Assembly: GCA_946482615.1 (NCBI GenBank)
Contig: CAMLSF010000080.1
Coordinates: 1-17,212 of the forward strand
Length of the DNA: 17,212 nucleotides
Source: an uncultured Chromatiaceae bacterium
GTDB lineage: Bacteria > Pseudomonadota > Gammaproteobacteria > Enterobacterales > Alteromonadaceae
Reading direction: 5' to 3'
In this document: positions 6,762 through 14,947 of the stretch, piece by piece
Position numbering within the stretch: the stretch's first letter is position 1
Layout of the letters: every line of letters starts with the position of its first letter
Program-made: the position numbers and the translations under genes
The notes under the pieces: model-generated
Seen by the model: the letters and a program-made list of their open reading frames with translations, nothing else
Databases searched by the model: none
Told to the model about the DNA's origin: nothing

Positions 6762-9700
6762 ATGGCACTGATAGACGGTCAACCTTCTGTACTACTACAA
6801 AATGTAAGTAAGCTAATTCGTTCTAAAGTCAAAGATCAGGTCCAACTGGTCGAAAAATTTGCCCACACTCTGTATGGCAATATGTCTCACGAAGATTTGT
6901 TTGGCCGCAATGACAGCGATTTATATGGCGCTGCCTTGAGCTTATGGCAAAGCTTTAACGGTCATACCGATGCAAAGGCATTAATTCGCGTATTTAACCC
7001 TGAAATCGCTAAACACGGTTGGGAGTCTAAGCACACTATTGTTGAAATCGTAGTGAAAGACAGCCCGTTTTTAGTGGATTCAGTGCGGATGGCATTAAGC
7101 CGCCAATCCATTACCGCTCACTTGTTATTGCATTATCCATTGCAAACGCTCCGTAACGATAAAAACGACATCACGGACTTTTTTAAACTGGGTACTGTGG
7201 AGCAAGCCAGCACTGAACAAACTGTATTCCATATCGAAATTGATCGTATGACAGACAAAGCTGCGGTAGAGGCTTTAACCTCTGAACTGCAGTCTGTGAT
7301 GGAAGATGTGTCTTTGGCGGTGCAGGACTGGAAACCTATCCGGGCAAAACTGCTGCAGGTGATAGCTGATCTGCCAAAACAAGCCGCTGTGAATGCTTCA
7401 GAACTAGAGCAGGCCACAGAATTTTTAAACTGGATGGCCAAAGATAATTTCACCTTGCTGGGGTATCGTGAATACCGCATCAAAGCTGTGGAAGGCGATC
7501 ATAAAATTGAAGGCGTAAACGACAGCGCTTTAGGTTTAATGCGCCGTTCGACGTCGCGCGATTTAATGTTATCTGATTTACCAGAACAGGCCCGTAAGCA
7601 GGCGTTAAGTTCTTCGCTGTTAATACTGACCAAAACCAATAACAAATCCCGTGTGCACCGTCCTGCCTATATCGACTATGTCGGTATCAAACGTTTTGAC
7701 GACAAAGGTCATGTGATAGGGGAAGACCGTTTTATTGGTTTGTATTCGTCATCCTTATATAACAACAGCGCTGCTGATATTCCACTATTGAAAAACAAGC
7801 TGGCCAAAGTGATGGCCAAGTCTGGTTTTGCTCATGGCACTCATGCTTATAAGGCGCTGTTAAATATTCTTGAGACTTACCCACGGGATGAGTTGATCCA
7901 GGCCACCACAGACGAGTTGTTGGACGTGTCGACCGGCGTACTGCAAATGCAGGAACGGGATATGACCCGTCTGTTTGTGCGCAAAGACGCTTTTGGCCGT
8001 TTTGTCTCGGCTATGGTCTATGTGCCGCGTGAGCGTTATAACACTCAGCTGCGTAAAGACACGCAACAGATTTTAGCTCAGTCTCTGGGCAGCACAGAAG
8101 CTGTGGAATTTACCACTTACTTCTCTGAGTCTGTGCTGGCACGTACCCATTATTTCGTTCGGATCAACGATAACAATATCGAGTTTAATGTGAAAGAAAT
8201 TGAACGCAATTTAGTCGAAGCGGCCCGTACCTGGGAAGATAAGCTGGAAGCTGCGCTGGTTGGCCATTATGGCGAAGCCCGTGGTCGTGAGCTGGCCCGC
8301 AAGTATTTAACGGCTTTCCCTTCATCGTACAAAGATGAAATGTTGCCAAACGATGCGCTGGTCGATATCGAAAAAATCGAGTCGCTGAACGACGAACACC
8401 GTCTGGACATGCTGTTTTACCGTCCACAGGAAGAACGTAACGACAGCAAAGCCGTGCGTCTGAACCTGTTCCACAAAGATCACCCCATCCATTTATCCGA
8501 TGTATTGCCGATACTGGAAAACTTCGGTTTACGTGTGATAGGTGAAACTCCATATGCTGTGCGCTGCCCGGATGGTTCTGTCAGCTGGATCTTAAACTTC
8601 GCGATGGAAGTCAACGGCGCTATGCCAACGGACTTTGAACAGGCACAGCTTTCGTTTCAGGATTCCTTTGCCAAAGTATGGAAAGGCGAGCTGGAAGACG
8701 ACGGCTTTAACCGTCTGATTTTAGGCGCAGGTTTAACAGGCCGCGAAGCCTCGTTATTACGTGCTTATGCTAAATACAAACGTCAGATCGGCGGTACCTT
8801 CAGCCAGTCTTATGTCGAAAACGCTTTTGCCCGTTATCCAAAACTGGCGCATTTGTTAGTGCAGTTGTTTAACACCAAGTTTGATCCACAAAACACAGGT
8901 GACGCTGCTGCTATCGAAGCTATTGAAAAGCAGCTTAATGAGCAACTGGATAGCGTAGTCAATCTGGATGATGACCGTATTATCCGTCGTTTTGTCGCCA
9001 TGATGTCGGCAACTTTACGGACCAACTACTTCCAGCCTAATGCGCAGGGCCAGCAGAAGAGCTACATCTCCTTTAAGGTGAAGTCCTCTTTAGTGCCGGA
9101 TATGCCATTGCCAGTGCCGGCTTTTGAAATATTCGTTTATTCGCCGCGTGTGGAAGGTGTGCATTTACGCGGTGGTAAAGTGGCCCGTGGTGGTCTGCGT
9201 TGGTCTGACCGTCGTGAAGACTTCCGTACCGAAGTTTTAGGTCTGGTTAAAGCCCAGCAAGTAAAAAACACTGTGATAGTACCAGTAGGTGCCAAAGGTG
9301 GTTTTGTTTGTAAAAAACTACCGGAAACCGGTGGCCGTGAAGCCTACTTGAACGAAGGCAAAGAATGTTACCGCACCTTTATCCGTGGTCTGTTAGACAT
9401 CACAGATAACATAGTGCAGGGCCAAATCGTTCCGCCTAAATCTGTAGTGCGTCTGGACGAAGATGACCCGTATTTAGTAGTAGCTGCCGATAAAGGTACG
9501 GCCACTTTCTCAGACATAGCGAACGCTATTTCTGCTGAATACAACCACTGGTTAGGTGATGCCTTTGCATCGGGTGGCTCCAACGGTTACGACCACAAAG
9601 GTATGGGTATTACTGCCCGTGGTGGTTGGGAATCTGTTAAGCGTCACTTCCGTGAAATTGGCATTGACTGTCAGACCACGGATTTCACTTGTGTGGGTAT

Positions 9701-11597
9701 AGGTGATATGGCCGGTGACGTTTTTGGTAACGGTATGCTGTTATCCAAACATATTCGTCTGCAGGTTGCTTTTAACCATATGCATATTTTTGTTGACCCA
9801 AATCCTGATGCAGCAAAAACCTTTGTTGAACGTGAGCGTATGTTTAATCTGCCGACCTCAACCTGGGAAGACTTTGATAAGTCACTGATCTCAGAAGGCG
9901 GCGGTATTTTCCTGCGCAGCGCCAAATCCATCAAACTGACACCACAGATGCAGCAAATGCTGGGCACCAGTGCAACCAGCCTGACGCCTAACGAATTTAT
10001 CCGTGCTGCGCTGATGATGGACGTGGATCTGATTTGGAACGGCGGTATCGGTACTTATGTGAAGGCGACGGACGAAACTCATGCTGAAGTGGGTGACCGT
10101 GGTTCAGAAGCGCTGCGTGTTAACGGTAAAGACGTTAAAGCTAAAATCATAGGTGAGGGCGGTAACTTAGGCACGACTCAACGTGGTCGTATTGAATACG
10201 CTGCTAATGGTGGTCGTATCAACACCGACTTCATCGACAACGTCGGTGGCGTCGACTGCTCAGATAACGAAGTTAACATCAAGATCCTGCTCAACGCTCT
10301 GGTGGCCAGTGGCGATATGACGCTGAAACAACGTAACGAGTTGTTAGCGGCTATGACCACTGATGTGGCGGACATAGTGATTAACGACTGTTACCGTCAG
10401 ACTCAGAGTATTTCTGTGTCTTCAGTGCTGGGCGCTGAACAGATGAAGGAATACACCCGCTTTATCCATGCGTTGGAAAAAGACGGCAAGTTAAACCGTG
10501 AACTGGAGTTTTTACCTTCAGATGATGCGTTGGCTGAACGTACAGTCAAAGGTCAGGGCTTAACCCGTCCTGAGCTGGCGATTCTGACTGCGTACGGCAA
10601 AATGGTGATGAAAGAGTGGCTGGTTCTGCCGGAAATTTATGAAAACAGCTACTTTAAACGTCATCTGTTTACTGCTTTCCCGAAAGTGCTGCAGCAAAAT
10701 TATGCCAAAGAGATGGAAACTCACCCGTTAAAGGCGGAGATCATCGCCACTAAACTGGCGAACCTGATGGTCAACGATATGGGCGCTAACTTTGCCCAGC
10801 GTATGATGGAAGAAACAGGGTCTTCTATTGCCGAAGTGGCAGTTTGTTACACCATAGCCCGTGATTTATTTGATGTGGAAGCGGTGTGGAACAAGCTGGA
10901 AGAATTAGATAACTCGATTCCGGCAGCGCTGCAGATCAAATTGTTCCACCAACTGCGCCGCACTATGCGTCGCACAACACGCTGGTTCTTACGTCACCGT
11001 AACAAGGCGCTGGATATTCAGCAGACGATCGATTTCTTCAAACCAGCTTTTGTTGAAATCAGCAATAATCTGCAAAAATTACTGGCACCAGCCGAAGCAC
11101 AACAACTGGCCGCGAACGAGCAAGCCTTTATCGCACAAGGTGTACCTGCGGATGTTGCCCGTTATTTAGCTCAGCTGAGTACCTGTTTCTCTGTGATGGA
11201 CATTGCCCAGGTGGCAGATGCAGAGAAAAACTCATTGCTCCTGAGCGCCGAAATTTACTTCAAGCTGGGCGATCGTTTGGATCTGCACTGGTTCCTGGAG
11301 CAAATTACCCAGCAGCCAGTAGCAAACCACTGGCAGGCACTGGCCCGTGCTTCGTACCGCGAGGAGCTGGACTGGCAACAACGTGCGCTGTCTGCTGTGG
11401 TCGTGCGTGGTTGTGGTGGTGCCTGTGATGCAGAAGCTGTGATCAGCAGCTGGATCACTGAGCATGAACCCGTACTGGCGCGTTGGCGTTTGATGCTGGC
11501 CGAGTTCAAAACCACTAAGAGCCATGAATTTGCCAAGTTCTCAGTGGCACTTCGTGAACTGATGTTGCTCAGCCATCACTGTGACCCTGTGAAATAA
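6762..11597 (+). CDS. gdhB: NAD-specific glutamate dehydrogenase, large (about 180 kDa) class
   Basis: This enzyme oxidatively deaminates L-glutamate to 2-oxoglutarate and ammonium with NAD+, in the cytoplasm, feeding amino-acid carbon into the TCA cycle. The protein of 1611 residues matches the usual length of the class described in Streptomyces and Pseudomonas aeruginosa. The N-terminal half (to about 700) corresponds to the ACT-like regulatory region. The catalytic core follows: RGGLRWSDRRED (809-820), PVGAKGGF with the likely catalytic Lys845, the nucleotide-binding GIGDMAGDVFGNGM from 979, and EGGNLGTTQRGRIEYA near 1130-1150. The C-terminal third is helical. I chose ATG 6762 because AAGGA lies 7 nt upstream; an in-frame TTG at 6729 has no such site. 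The gene is monocistronic, bounded by hairpins on both sides. The class is often allosterically controlled by amino acids, which cannot be checked here. Confidence 0.96.
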   Translation: MALIDGQPSVLLQNVSKLIRSKVKDQVQLVEKFAHTLYGNMSHEDLFGRNDSDLYGAALSLWQSFNGHTDAKALIRVFNPEIAKHGWESKHTIVEIVVKDSPFLVDSVRMALSRQSITAHLLLHYPLQTLRNDKNDITDFFKLGTVEQASTEQTVFHIEIDRMTDKAAVEALTSELQSVMEDVSLAVQDWKPIRAKLLQVIADLPKQAAVNASELEQATEFLNWMAKDNFTLLGYREYRIKAVEGDHKIEGVNDSALGLMRRSTSRDLMLSDLPEQARKQALSSSLLILTKTNNKSRVHRPAYIDYVGIKRFDDKGHVIGEDRFIGLYSSSLYNNSAADIPLLKNKLAKVMAKSGFAHGTHAYKALLNILETYPRDELIQATTDELLDVSTGVLQMQERDMTRLFVRKDAFGRFVSAMVYVPRERYNTQLRKDTQQILAQSLGSTEAVEFTTYFSESVLARTHYFVRINDNNIEFNVKEIERNLVEAARTWEDKLEAALVGHYGEARGRELARKYLTAFPSSYKDEMLPNDALVDIEKIESLNDEHRLDMLFYRPQEERNDSKAVRLNLFHKDHPIHLSDVLPILENFGLRVIGETPYAVRCPDGSVSWILNFAMEVNGAMPTDFEQAQLSFQDSFAKVWKGELEDDGFNRLILGAGLTGREASLLRAYAKYKRQIGGTFSQSYVENAFARYPKLAHLLVQLFNTKFDPQNTGDAAAIEAIEKQLNEQLDSVVNLDDDRIIRRFVAMMSATLRTNYFQPNAQGQQKSYISFKVKSSLVPDMPLPVPAFEIFVYSPRVEGVHLRGGKVARGGLRWSDRREDFRTEVLGLVKAQQVKNTVIVPVGAKGGFVCKKLPETGGREAYLNEGKECYRTFIRGLLDITDNIVQGQIVPPKSVVRLDEDDPYLVVAADKGTATFSDIANAISAEYNHWLGDAFASGGSNGYDHKGMGITARGGWESVKRHFREIGIDCQTTDFTCVGIGDMAGDVFGNGMLLSKHIRLQVAFNHMHIFVDPNPDAAKTFVERERMFNLPTSTWEDFDKSLISEGGGIFLRSAKSIKLTPQMQQMLGTSATSLTPNEFIRAALMMDVDLIWNGGIGTYVKATDETHAEVGDRGSEALRVNGKDVKAKIIGEGGNLGTTQRGRIEYAANGGRINTDFIDNVGGVDCSDNEVNIKILLNALVASGDMTLKQRNELLAAMTTDVADIVINDCYRQTQSISVSSVLGAEQMKEYTRFIHALEKDGKLNRELEFLPSDDALAERTVKGQGLTRPELAILTAYGKMVMKEWLVLPEIYENSYFKRHLFTAFPKVLQQNYAKEMETHPLKAEIIATKLANLMVNDMGANFAQRMMEETGSSIAEVAVCYTIARDLFDVEAVWNKLEELDNSIPAALQIKLFHQLRRTMRRTTRWFLRHRNKALDIQQTIDFFKPAFVEISNNLQKLLAPAEAQQLAANEQAFIAQGVPADVARYLAQLSTCFSVMDIAQVADAEKNSLLLSAEIYFKLGDRLDLHWFLEQITQQPVANHWQALARASYREELDWQQRALSAVVVRGCGGACDAEAVISSWITEHEPVLARWRLMLAEFKTTKSHEFAKFSVALRELMLLSHHCDPVK

Positions 11598-11617
11598 TTC
11601 AGCGTCCAGTTAGAATA

Positions 11618-11649
11618 CACCGGCTCTTTTCAGAGCCGGTGCTTTTTTT
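11618..11649 (+). terminator. Intrinsic terminator of the glutamate dehydrogenase gene
   Basis: A 10-bp perfect GC-rich stem (CACCGGCTCT, 11618-11627, with AGAGCCGGTG, 11632-11641) and a TTTC loop are followed by C and seven Ts. It starts 20 bp after the gdhB stop codon. Confidence 0.95.
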
Positions 11650-11698
11650 GGCACACTAAGATTTTACTTTTCCCCTTTACTGACAAAAGCAGGTTGTT

Positions 11699-12712
11699 AT
11701 GTTTTATTCACTGGCGCGTTCTTTAATGTTTTGTACAGATGCTGAGTTTTCACATCACCTGGCCCTTGGCAGCTTAAAGCATTTAAAAAATACCCCGGCA
11801 TCTTTGCTGTGGCGTCAGGATTTACCGAAAAAACCTGTGACAGTGGCCGGTATTCATTTTGATAACCCTGTGGGTTTAGCGGCTGGCTTGGATAAAAACG
11901 CTGATTGTATTGACGCTTTTGGCCAGATGGGTTTTGGTTTTATTGAAGTAGGGACTGTGACACCCCGGCCTCAGGCAGGCAATGACAAACCACGATTGTT
12001 CCGTTTACCTGAAGCGGGCGCCATTATTAACCGCATGGGCTTTAATAATAAAGGCGTGGATTATCTGGTTGAGAATGTAAAAAAATCGAACTACAAAGGT
12101 GTGCTTGGTATCAATATAGGCAAAAACAAAGATACACCTAATGAGCAGGGCAAGGACGATTACATTGCCTGTATGCGCAAGGTTTATGCTCACGCCAGCT
12201 ACATTACAGTGAATATTTCTTCACCCAATACACCGGGTTTACGGGATCTGCAATTTGGTGATGCCTTATTTGATTTGTTGCAGGCGGTGAAAAACGAGCA
12301 ATTGGATCTGCAAGCCCAGCAAGACAAGTACGTGCCGGTTTTTGTCAAAATTGCGCCTGATATGGATGAAGTGGCCGTACAGCAAGTGGCTGAGACCTTG
12401 CTTCGCAGCAAAATGGATGGCGTCATAGCCACCAACACCACGCTGGATAAAAGTGCGGTGCAACACCTGAAACATGGCAATGAAATGGGCGGTTTAAGCG
12501 GTTTGCCAGTGCAACAAAAAAGCACAGAAATTATCCGGCAGTTCCGTGTAGCCCTGGGTCCAAAAATGCCAATTATTGGCGTAGGTGGCATAGATTCAGC
12601 CAAAGCGGCACAGGACAAAATGGCCGCCGGTGCCAATCTGGTCCAGGTGTATTCCAACTTTATCTATCAGGGACCAGCGTTGATCAAACAGATCGTCGAG
12701 AGCCTGAAATAA
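11699..12712 (+). CDS. pyrD: Dihydroorotate dehydrogenase (quinone), class 2
   Basis: This membrane-associated FMN enzyme of de novo pyrimidine synthesis oxidises dihydroorotate to orotate and passes electrons to quinone. Its 337 residues compare with 336 in E. coli, and long blocks read alike. The N-terminal helix ([20 protein letters not shown]) is the class 2 membrane/quinone-binding extension. [15 protein letters not shown] is near residue 59, [19 protein letters not shown] near 85 and NRMGFNNKG near 111. The catalytic-base serine is Ser175 in [11 protein letters not shown]. The FMN-phosphate glycine motif IGVGGIDS lies near the C-terminus. ATG 11699 has only a short AGG (11691-11693) as ribosome-binding site. 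zapC follows, as in E. coli. The pyrimidine-rich leader (11671-11678) is discussed as a possible regulatory region. Confidence 0.98.
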   Translation: MFYSLARSLMFCTDAEFSHHLALGSLKHLKNTPASLLWRQDLPKKPVTVAGIHFDNPVGLAAGLDKNADCIDAFGQMGFGFIEVGTVTPRPQAGNDKPRLFRLPEAGAIINRMGFNNKGVDYLVENVKKSNYKGVLGINIGKNKDTPNEQGKDDYIACMRKVYAHASYITVNISSPNTPGLRDLQFGDALFDLLQAVKNEQLDLQAQQDKYVPVFVKIAPDMDEVAVQQVAETLLRSKMDGVIATNTTLDKSAVQHLKHGNEMGGLSGLPVQQKSTEIIRQFRVALGPKMPIIGVGGIDSAKAAQDKMAAGANLVQVYSNFIYQGPALIKQIVESLK

Positions 12713-12730
12713 GGCATATGCCGATCAATT

Positions 12731-12760
12731 TTGGATCCCTGATACTTAGTTCAAAATAAT
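12731..12760 (+). promoter_or_regulatory. Candidate promoter upstream of zapC
   Basis: A TTGGAT at 12731-12736 and an AATAAT at 12755-12760 (5 of 6 to TATAAT) are separated by 18 bp. The 109-bp pyrD-zapC gap would leave room for a separate zapC promoter. The -35 is poor, so this is tentative. An inverted repeat ATCCCTG (12735-12741) / CAGGGAT (12767-12773) encloses the -10. Confidence 0.3.
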
Positions 12761-12821
12761 CTTTAACAGGGATTAAAAACAGGTGTAGAAAGGCAACATC
12801 TTGAATTCACAAGGATTGAAT

Positions 12822-13340
12822 ATGTTGTCTTTATGCCCTGACTGGTGCTGGCAGTATTGCGAACAGCAAGACCTTTTGCTGTTACAGTTATCAGCCAGCC
12901 ACCATATTCAAACCGCCTTTAGTGCAAAAGAGCTTACCATCAAACCTGAGCAGCAAAGCTTATGTATGGAGCAAGCTCAGCTGCTGATGGACTTTGCTGA
13001 AGCCCTGGAAGGTGTATTGCCTGACAGCGACTTACTGAAGGTCTCGGCTCAGGCTGTTGCTGCTTTATGTTTTGTTAAAGCTCCGGTGCAAAAAAGTCAC
13101 TTGTTTAATTTCTCCAGTATTGAATGCAGAGCCGATCTGATGAGTATCGCCAAACTTGAAGGCTTAAGCCGGGCTAAAGTGGTGCTGGTGGCCAAAGCTG
13201 AGCCTATGGTGGATTGCCTGTTACTGGAGCCTATGGAACTGTTAAATGGTAAACAATTATCGGCCGGCCAGTTAGTGCGGGTGCAACAAAACCGCCTGAT
13301 GCCGCTGCAATTTGCACCTCTTTATGCGCTGACCGCCTGA
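12822..13340 (+). CDS. zapC: Cell-division protein ZapC (FtsZ-ring-associated)
   Basis: ZapC binds FtsZ in the cytoplasm and promotes lateral bundling of protofilaments in the Z-ring. This copy has 172 residues; E. coli ZapC has about 180. Similarity is modest but recognisable: the N-terminal W-x-W-x-Y block (PDWCWQYCEQQDLLLLQLS) and the C-terminal CLLLEPMELLNGKQLSAGQLVRVQQNRLMPL, which aligns with the E. coli stretch ending in NDRLKP. The position directly after pyrD is the same as in E. coli (pyrD-ycbW/zapC), which strongly supports the call. I chose ATG 12822 because AAGGA at 12811-12815 lies 6 nt upstream; an in-frame TTG at 12801 lacks a site. ZapC is confined to certain gammaproteobacterial orders, which supports the taxonomic guess. 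Confidence 0.85.
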   Translation: MLSLCPDWCWQYCEQQDLLLLQLSASHHIQTAFSAKELTIKPEQQSLCMEQAQLLMDFAEALEGVLPDSDLLKVSAQAVAALCFVKAPVQKSHLFNFSSIECRADLMSIAKLEGLSRAKVVLVAKAEPMVDCLLLEPMELLNGKQLSAGQLVRVQQNRLMPLQFAPLYALTA

Positions 13341-13419
13341 AAGTCGCAAAAGCGTTTAATAAATAAACAACCGCCAAGAGATCGGGCCAGATTGAGCTGG
13401 TGATCCGGCAGGCAACAGG

Positions 13420-13425
13420 TAGAAT
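13420..13425 (+). promoter_or_regulatory. Candidate -10 box for the acyltransferase gene
   Basis: A TAGAAT (5 of 6 to TATAAT) sits 32 bp before the GTG start at 13458, in the 117-bp gap after zapC. The spacing to the nearest -35-like TTGAGC (13392-13397) is 22 bp, too long for a standard promoter, so the call rests on the -10 alone. No terminator is visible between zapC and this point, so read-through from zapC is also possible. Confidence 0.25.
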
Positions 13426-13457
13426 AGGGCACATTTTCAAGCCGGGGTTTAAAAGCT

Positions 13458-14636
13458 GTGCCAAATCAAACGGATCCTTTTCAGGATATTCGCCCATATT
13501 TTGACCATGAAGTACCAGAAGCGATTCGTCGTTTATTGGACGACGCCGATTTTTTGCATGCCATTTTAAATTACCGTCTGGCCAGCTGGCCTAAAACCAT
13601 CCGTTATTTGTTTACGCCCGTGCTACGTTGGCTGCTGGCGCGTAAAGCCAAAGGTTTGCGTTCTGTGTCTGATGTGCAGCATATGGTGGCTGACTTTTTA
13701 CAACAAAGTCTGCAAAAAAGTTCTGCCGGCGTCAGCGTTAGCGGTCTAGAGCATTTGGATCCCAAACAGTCTTATTTGTTTGTGTCGAATCACAGGGATA
13801 TCGCCATGGATCCGGCACTGGTAAACTGGTGTTTACATCAAAAAGGCATGGACACTGTACGCATCGCTATTGGCGATAATCTGCTGAAAATGCCCTGTGC
13901 CACCGAGCTGATGAAGCTGAATAAAAGTTTTATCGTCAAACGCTCCATCAAAGCCCCACGCGAGATGCTCAAAGCTCTGGGCCATTTATCGGCTTATATC
14001 AAAGATTCGCTGGAAAGTGGCCATTCTATCTGGATAGCGCAAAAAGAAGGCAGGGCCAAAGATGGTTTGGATCAAACTGATGAAGCCATCTTAAAAATGT
14101 TTTATATCGAAGGTAAAAAACGTGGTCTGGACTTTGCGACTTATATGCAGTCGTTAAATATTGTACCTGTGTGTTTATCTTATGAATTTGACCCTTTGGA
14201 TCAGGCCAAAGCCAACGAGCTGCATCAACTGGCCTGCACAGGCGAATATAAAAAATCCGAGATGGAAGATATCCAAAGTATAGTGCTGGGCATAGTGGGC
14301 CAAAAAGGCCGGGTGCATGTGCATTTTGGTGAAGCTATTCAGGCCTGTTGCCAGGATCCGGCGGCTTTGGCTGCTGAAATAGACCGGCAGATCTGGGCGG
14401 GTTACCGTTTATATCCGGTGAATTATTTAGCGGCTGGAATGGATGTGGAGCTGGATCCTGGTGAAGAAAGCTTATGGTATCAGACCAAAATGGCGTCTTT
14501 GCCTTCGGAGCTTAAACCTTATGTGCAGCAAATGTATGCAGCACCGGCACTAAAACAACAGCAAACCTTAGCCCAGCAAGAACAGCTGGCGGCACAACAT
14601 AAGGAGCTGGAAGATGGCGCGGCACATCAGCTATAA
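13458..14636 (+). CDS. PlsC-like glycerol(phosphate) acyltransferase family protein
   Basis: This 392-residue protein has an acyltransferase core at about 85-320. Family blocks are in order: the catalytic SNHRDIAMD (110-118), KSFIVKRS (156-163) as the second block, SIWIAQKEGRAKDG (about 195-208) as the third, and NIVPVCLSYEFDP as the fourth. The histidine-aspartate motif is H112-x5-D118 rather than the canonical HX4D. It presumably acylates a lysophospholipid, glycerophosphate or related lipid at the inner membrane, though the exact substrate is unknown. No clear transmembrane span is seen; residues 46-60 are hydrophobic and may bind the membrane. The C-terminal about 35 residues are Gln/Ala-rich and low in complexity. 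The start is GTG, chosen because the family begins with D-I-R-P-Y close to the N-terminus; its ribosome-binding site is weak. The end overlaps the next gene by 23 nt. Confidence 0.82.
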   Translation: MPNQTDPFQDIRPYFDHEVPEAIRRLLDDADFLHAILNYRLASWPKTIRYLFTPVLRWLLARKAKGLRSVSDVQHMVADFLQQSLQKSSAGVSVSGLEHLDPKQSYLFVSNHRDIAMDPALVNWCLHQKGMDTVRIAIGDNLLKMPCATELMKLNKSFIVKRSIKAPREMLKALGHLSAYIKDSLESGHSIWIAQKEGRAKDGLDQTDEAILKMFYIEGKKRGLDFATYMQSLNIVPVCLSYEFDPLDQAKANELHQLACTGEYKKSEMEDIQSIVLGIVGQKGRVHVHFGEAIQACCQDPAALAAEIDRQIWAGYRLYPVNYLAAGMDVELDPGEESLWYQTKMASLPSELKPYVQQMYAAPALKQQQTLAQQEQLAAQHKELEDGAAHQL

Positions 14637-14874
14637 ATACAAAGGCGAGTGGAAAAAGATCCCATTTAGCTACGACAAATACGCCGACAGCTTCGAAGCT
14701 GTCGCTGCTGCTGAAGGCATAGACTTAACGGCCTTTCGTAAAATGGAGCAGCAAGTAGCCATGACCGCCAAGGGCAAAGGCGCACTCAAGGACTATCGCA
14801 AAAACGCCTTTATCCAAATGGGCTTTAGCGAAATTCTGCTACTGCGGGATGATCAGGAACCTTTTAATCTTTAA
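14614..14874 (+). CDS. Small DUF2960-like protein, overlapping the acyltransferase gene
   Basis: This 86-residue basic cytoplasmic protein has no signal peptide or membrane segment. The order of blocks, ISYKYKGEWKKIPFSYDKY, then EAVAAAEGIDLTAFRKMEQQ, then KDYRKNAFIQMGFSEI, matches what I recall of the DUF2960 family of Vibrio, Shewanella and relatives. That assignment is from memory and needs a profile search. ATG 14614 has an excellent AAGGAG at 14601-14606, inside the acyltransferase gene. The two genes overlap by 23 nt, so they are very probably co-transcribed and translationally coupled. Function is unknown; the context hints at a link to lipid acylation, but this could be simple neighbourhood. 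A hairpin starts 15 bp after the stop. Confidence 0.75.
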   Translation: MARHISYKYKGEWKKIPFSYDKYADSFEAVAAAEGIDLTAFRKMEQQVAMTAKGKGALKDYRKNAFIQMGFSEILLLRDDQEPFNL

Positions 14875-14889
14875 GCTGTACTGCTTCAG

Positions 14890-14915
14890 AGTGCAATAGC
14901 GCATGCTATTGCACT
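14890..14915. repeat. Perfect inverted repeat (hairpin) between convergent genes
   Basis: The arms AGTGCAATAGC (14890-14900) and GCTATTGCACT (14905-14915) are exact complements around GCAT. The gap lies between the DUF2960-like gene (ending 14874) and the convergent DUF192 gene (stop at 14948). No T-run follows on either strand, so it is not a canonical intrinsic terminator, though it could end or protect both transcripts. Confidence 0.9.
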
Positions 14916-14947
14916 TGCTCAGTGGACTATTGCACTTGCTCAGTGGA
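14906..14947. repeat. Exact 21-bp tandem duplication
   Basis: Two identical, abutting 21-bp copies occupy 14906-14926 and 14927-14947, each starting CTATTGCACT and ending CTCAGTGGA. The first copy contains most of the right arm of the adjacent hairpin. The second copy ends exactly where the DUF192 stop codon begins. Confidence 0.95.

Noticed and set aside
8185..8553. Minus-strand open frame of 122 codons
   Set aside because: Antisense to the glutamate dehydrogenase gene, with His/Cys/Arg-rich composition typical of a shadow frame.
12199..12657. Minus-strand open frame of 152 codons
   Set aside because: Entirely antisense to pyrD, with Cys/Ser/Thr-rich shadow composition and no family resemblance.
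13341..13457. Terminator or small gene between zapC and the acyltransferase gene
   Set aside because: Only a 4-bp stem (CCAG/CTGG at 13387-13400) without a T-run and no credible coding frame were found.
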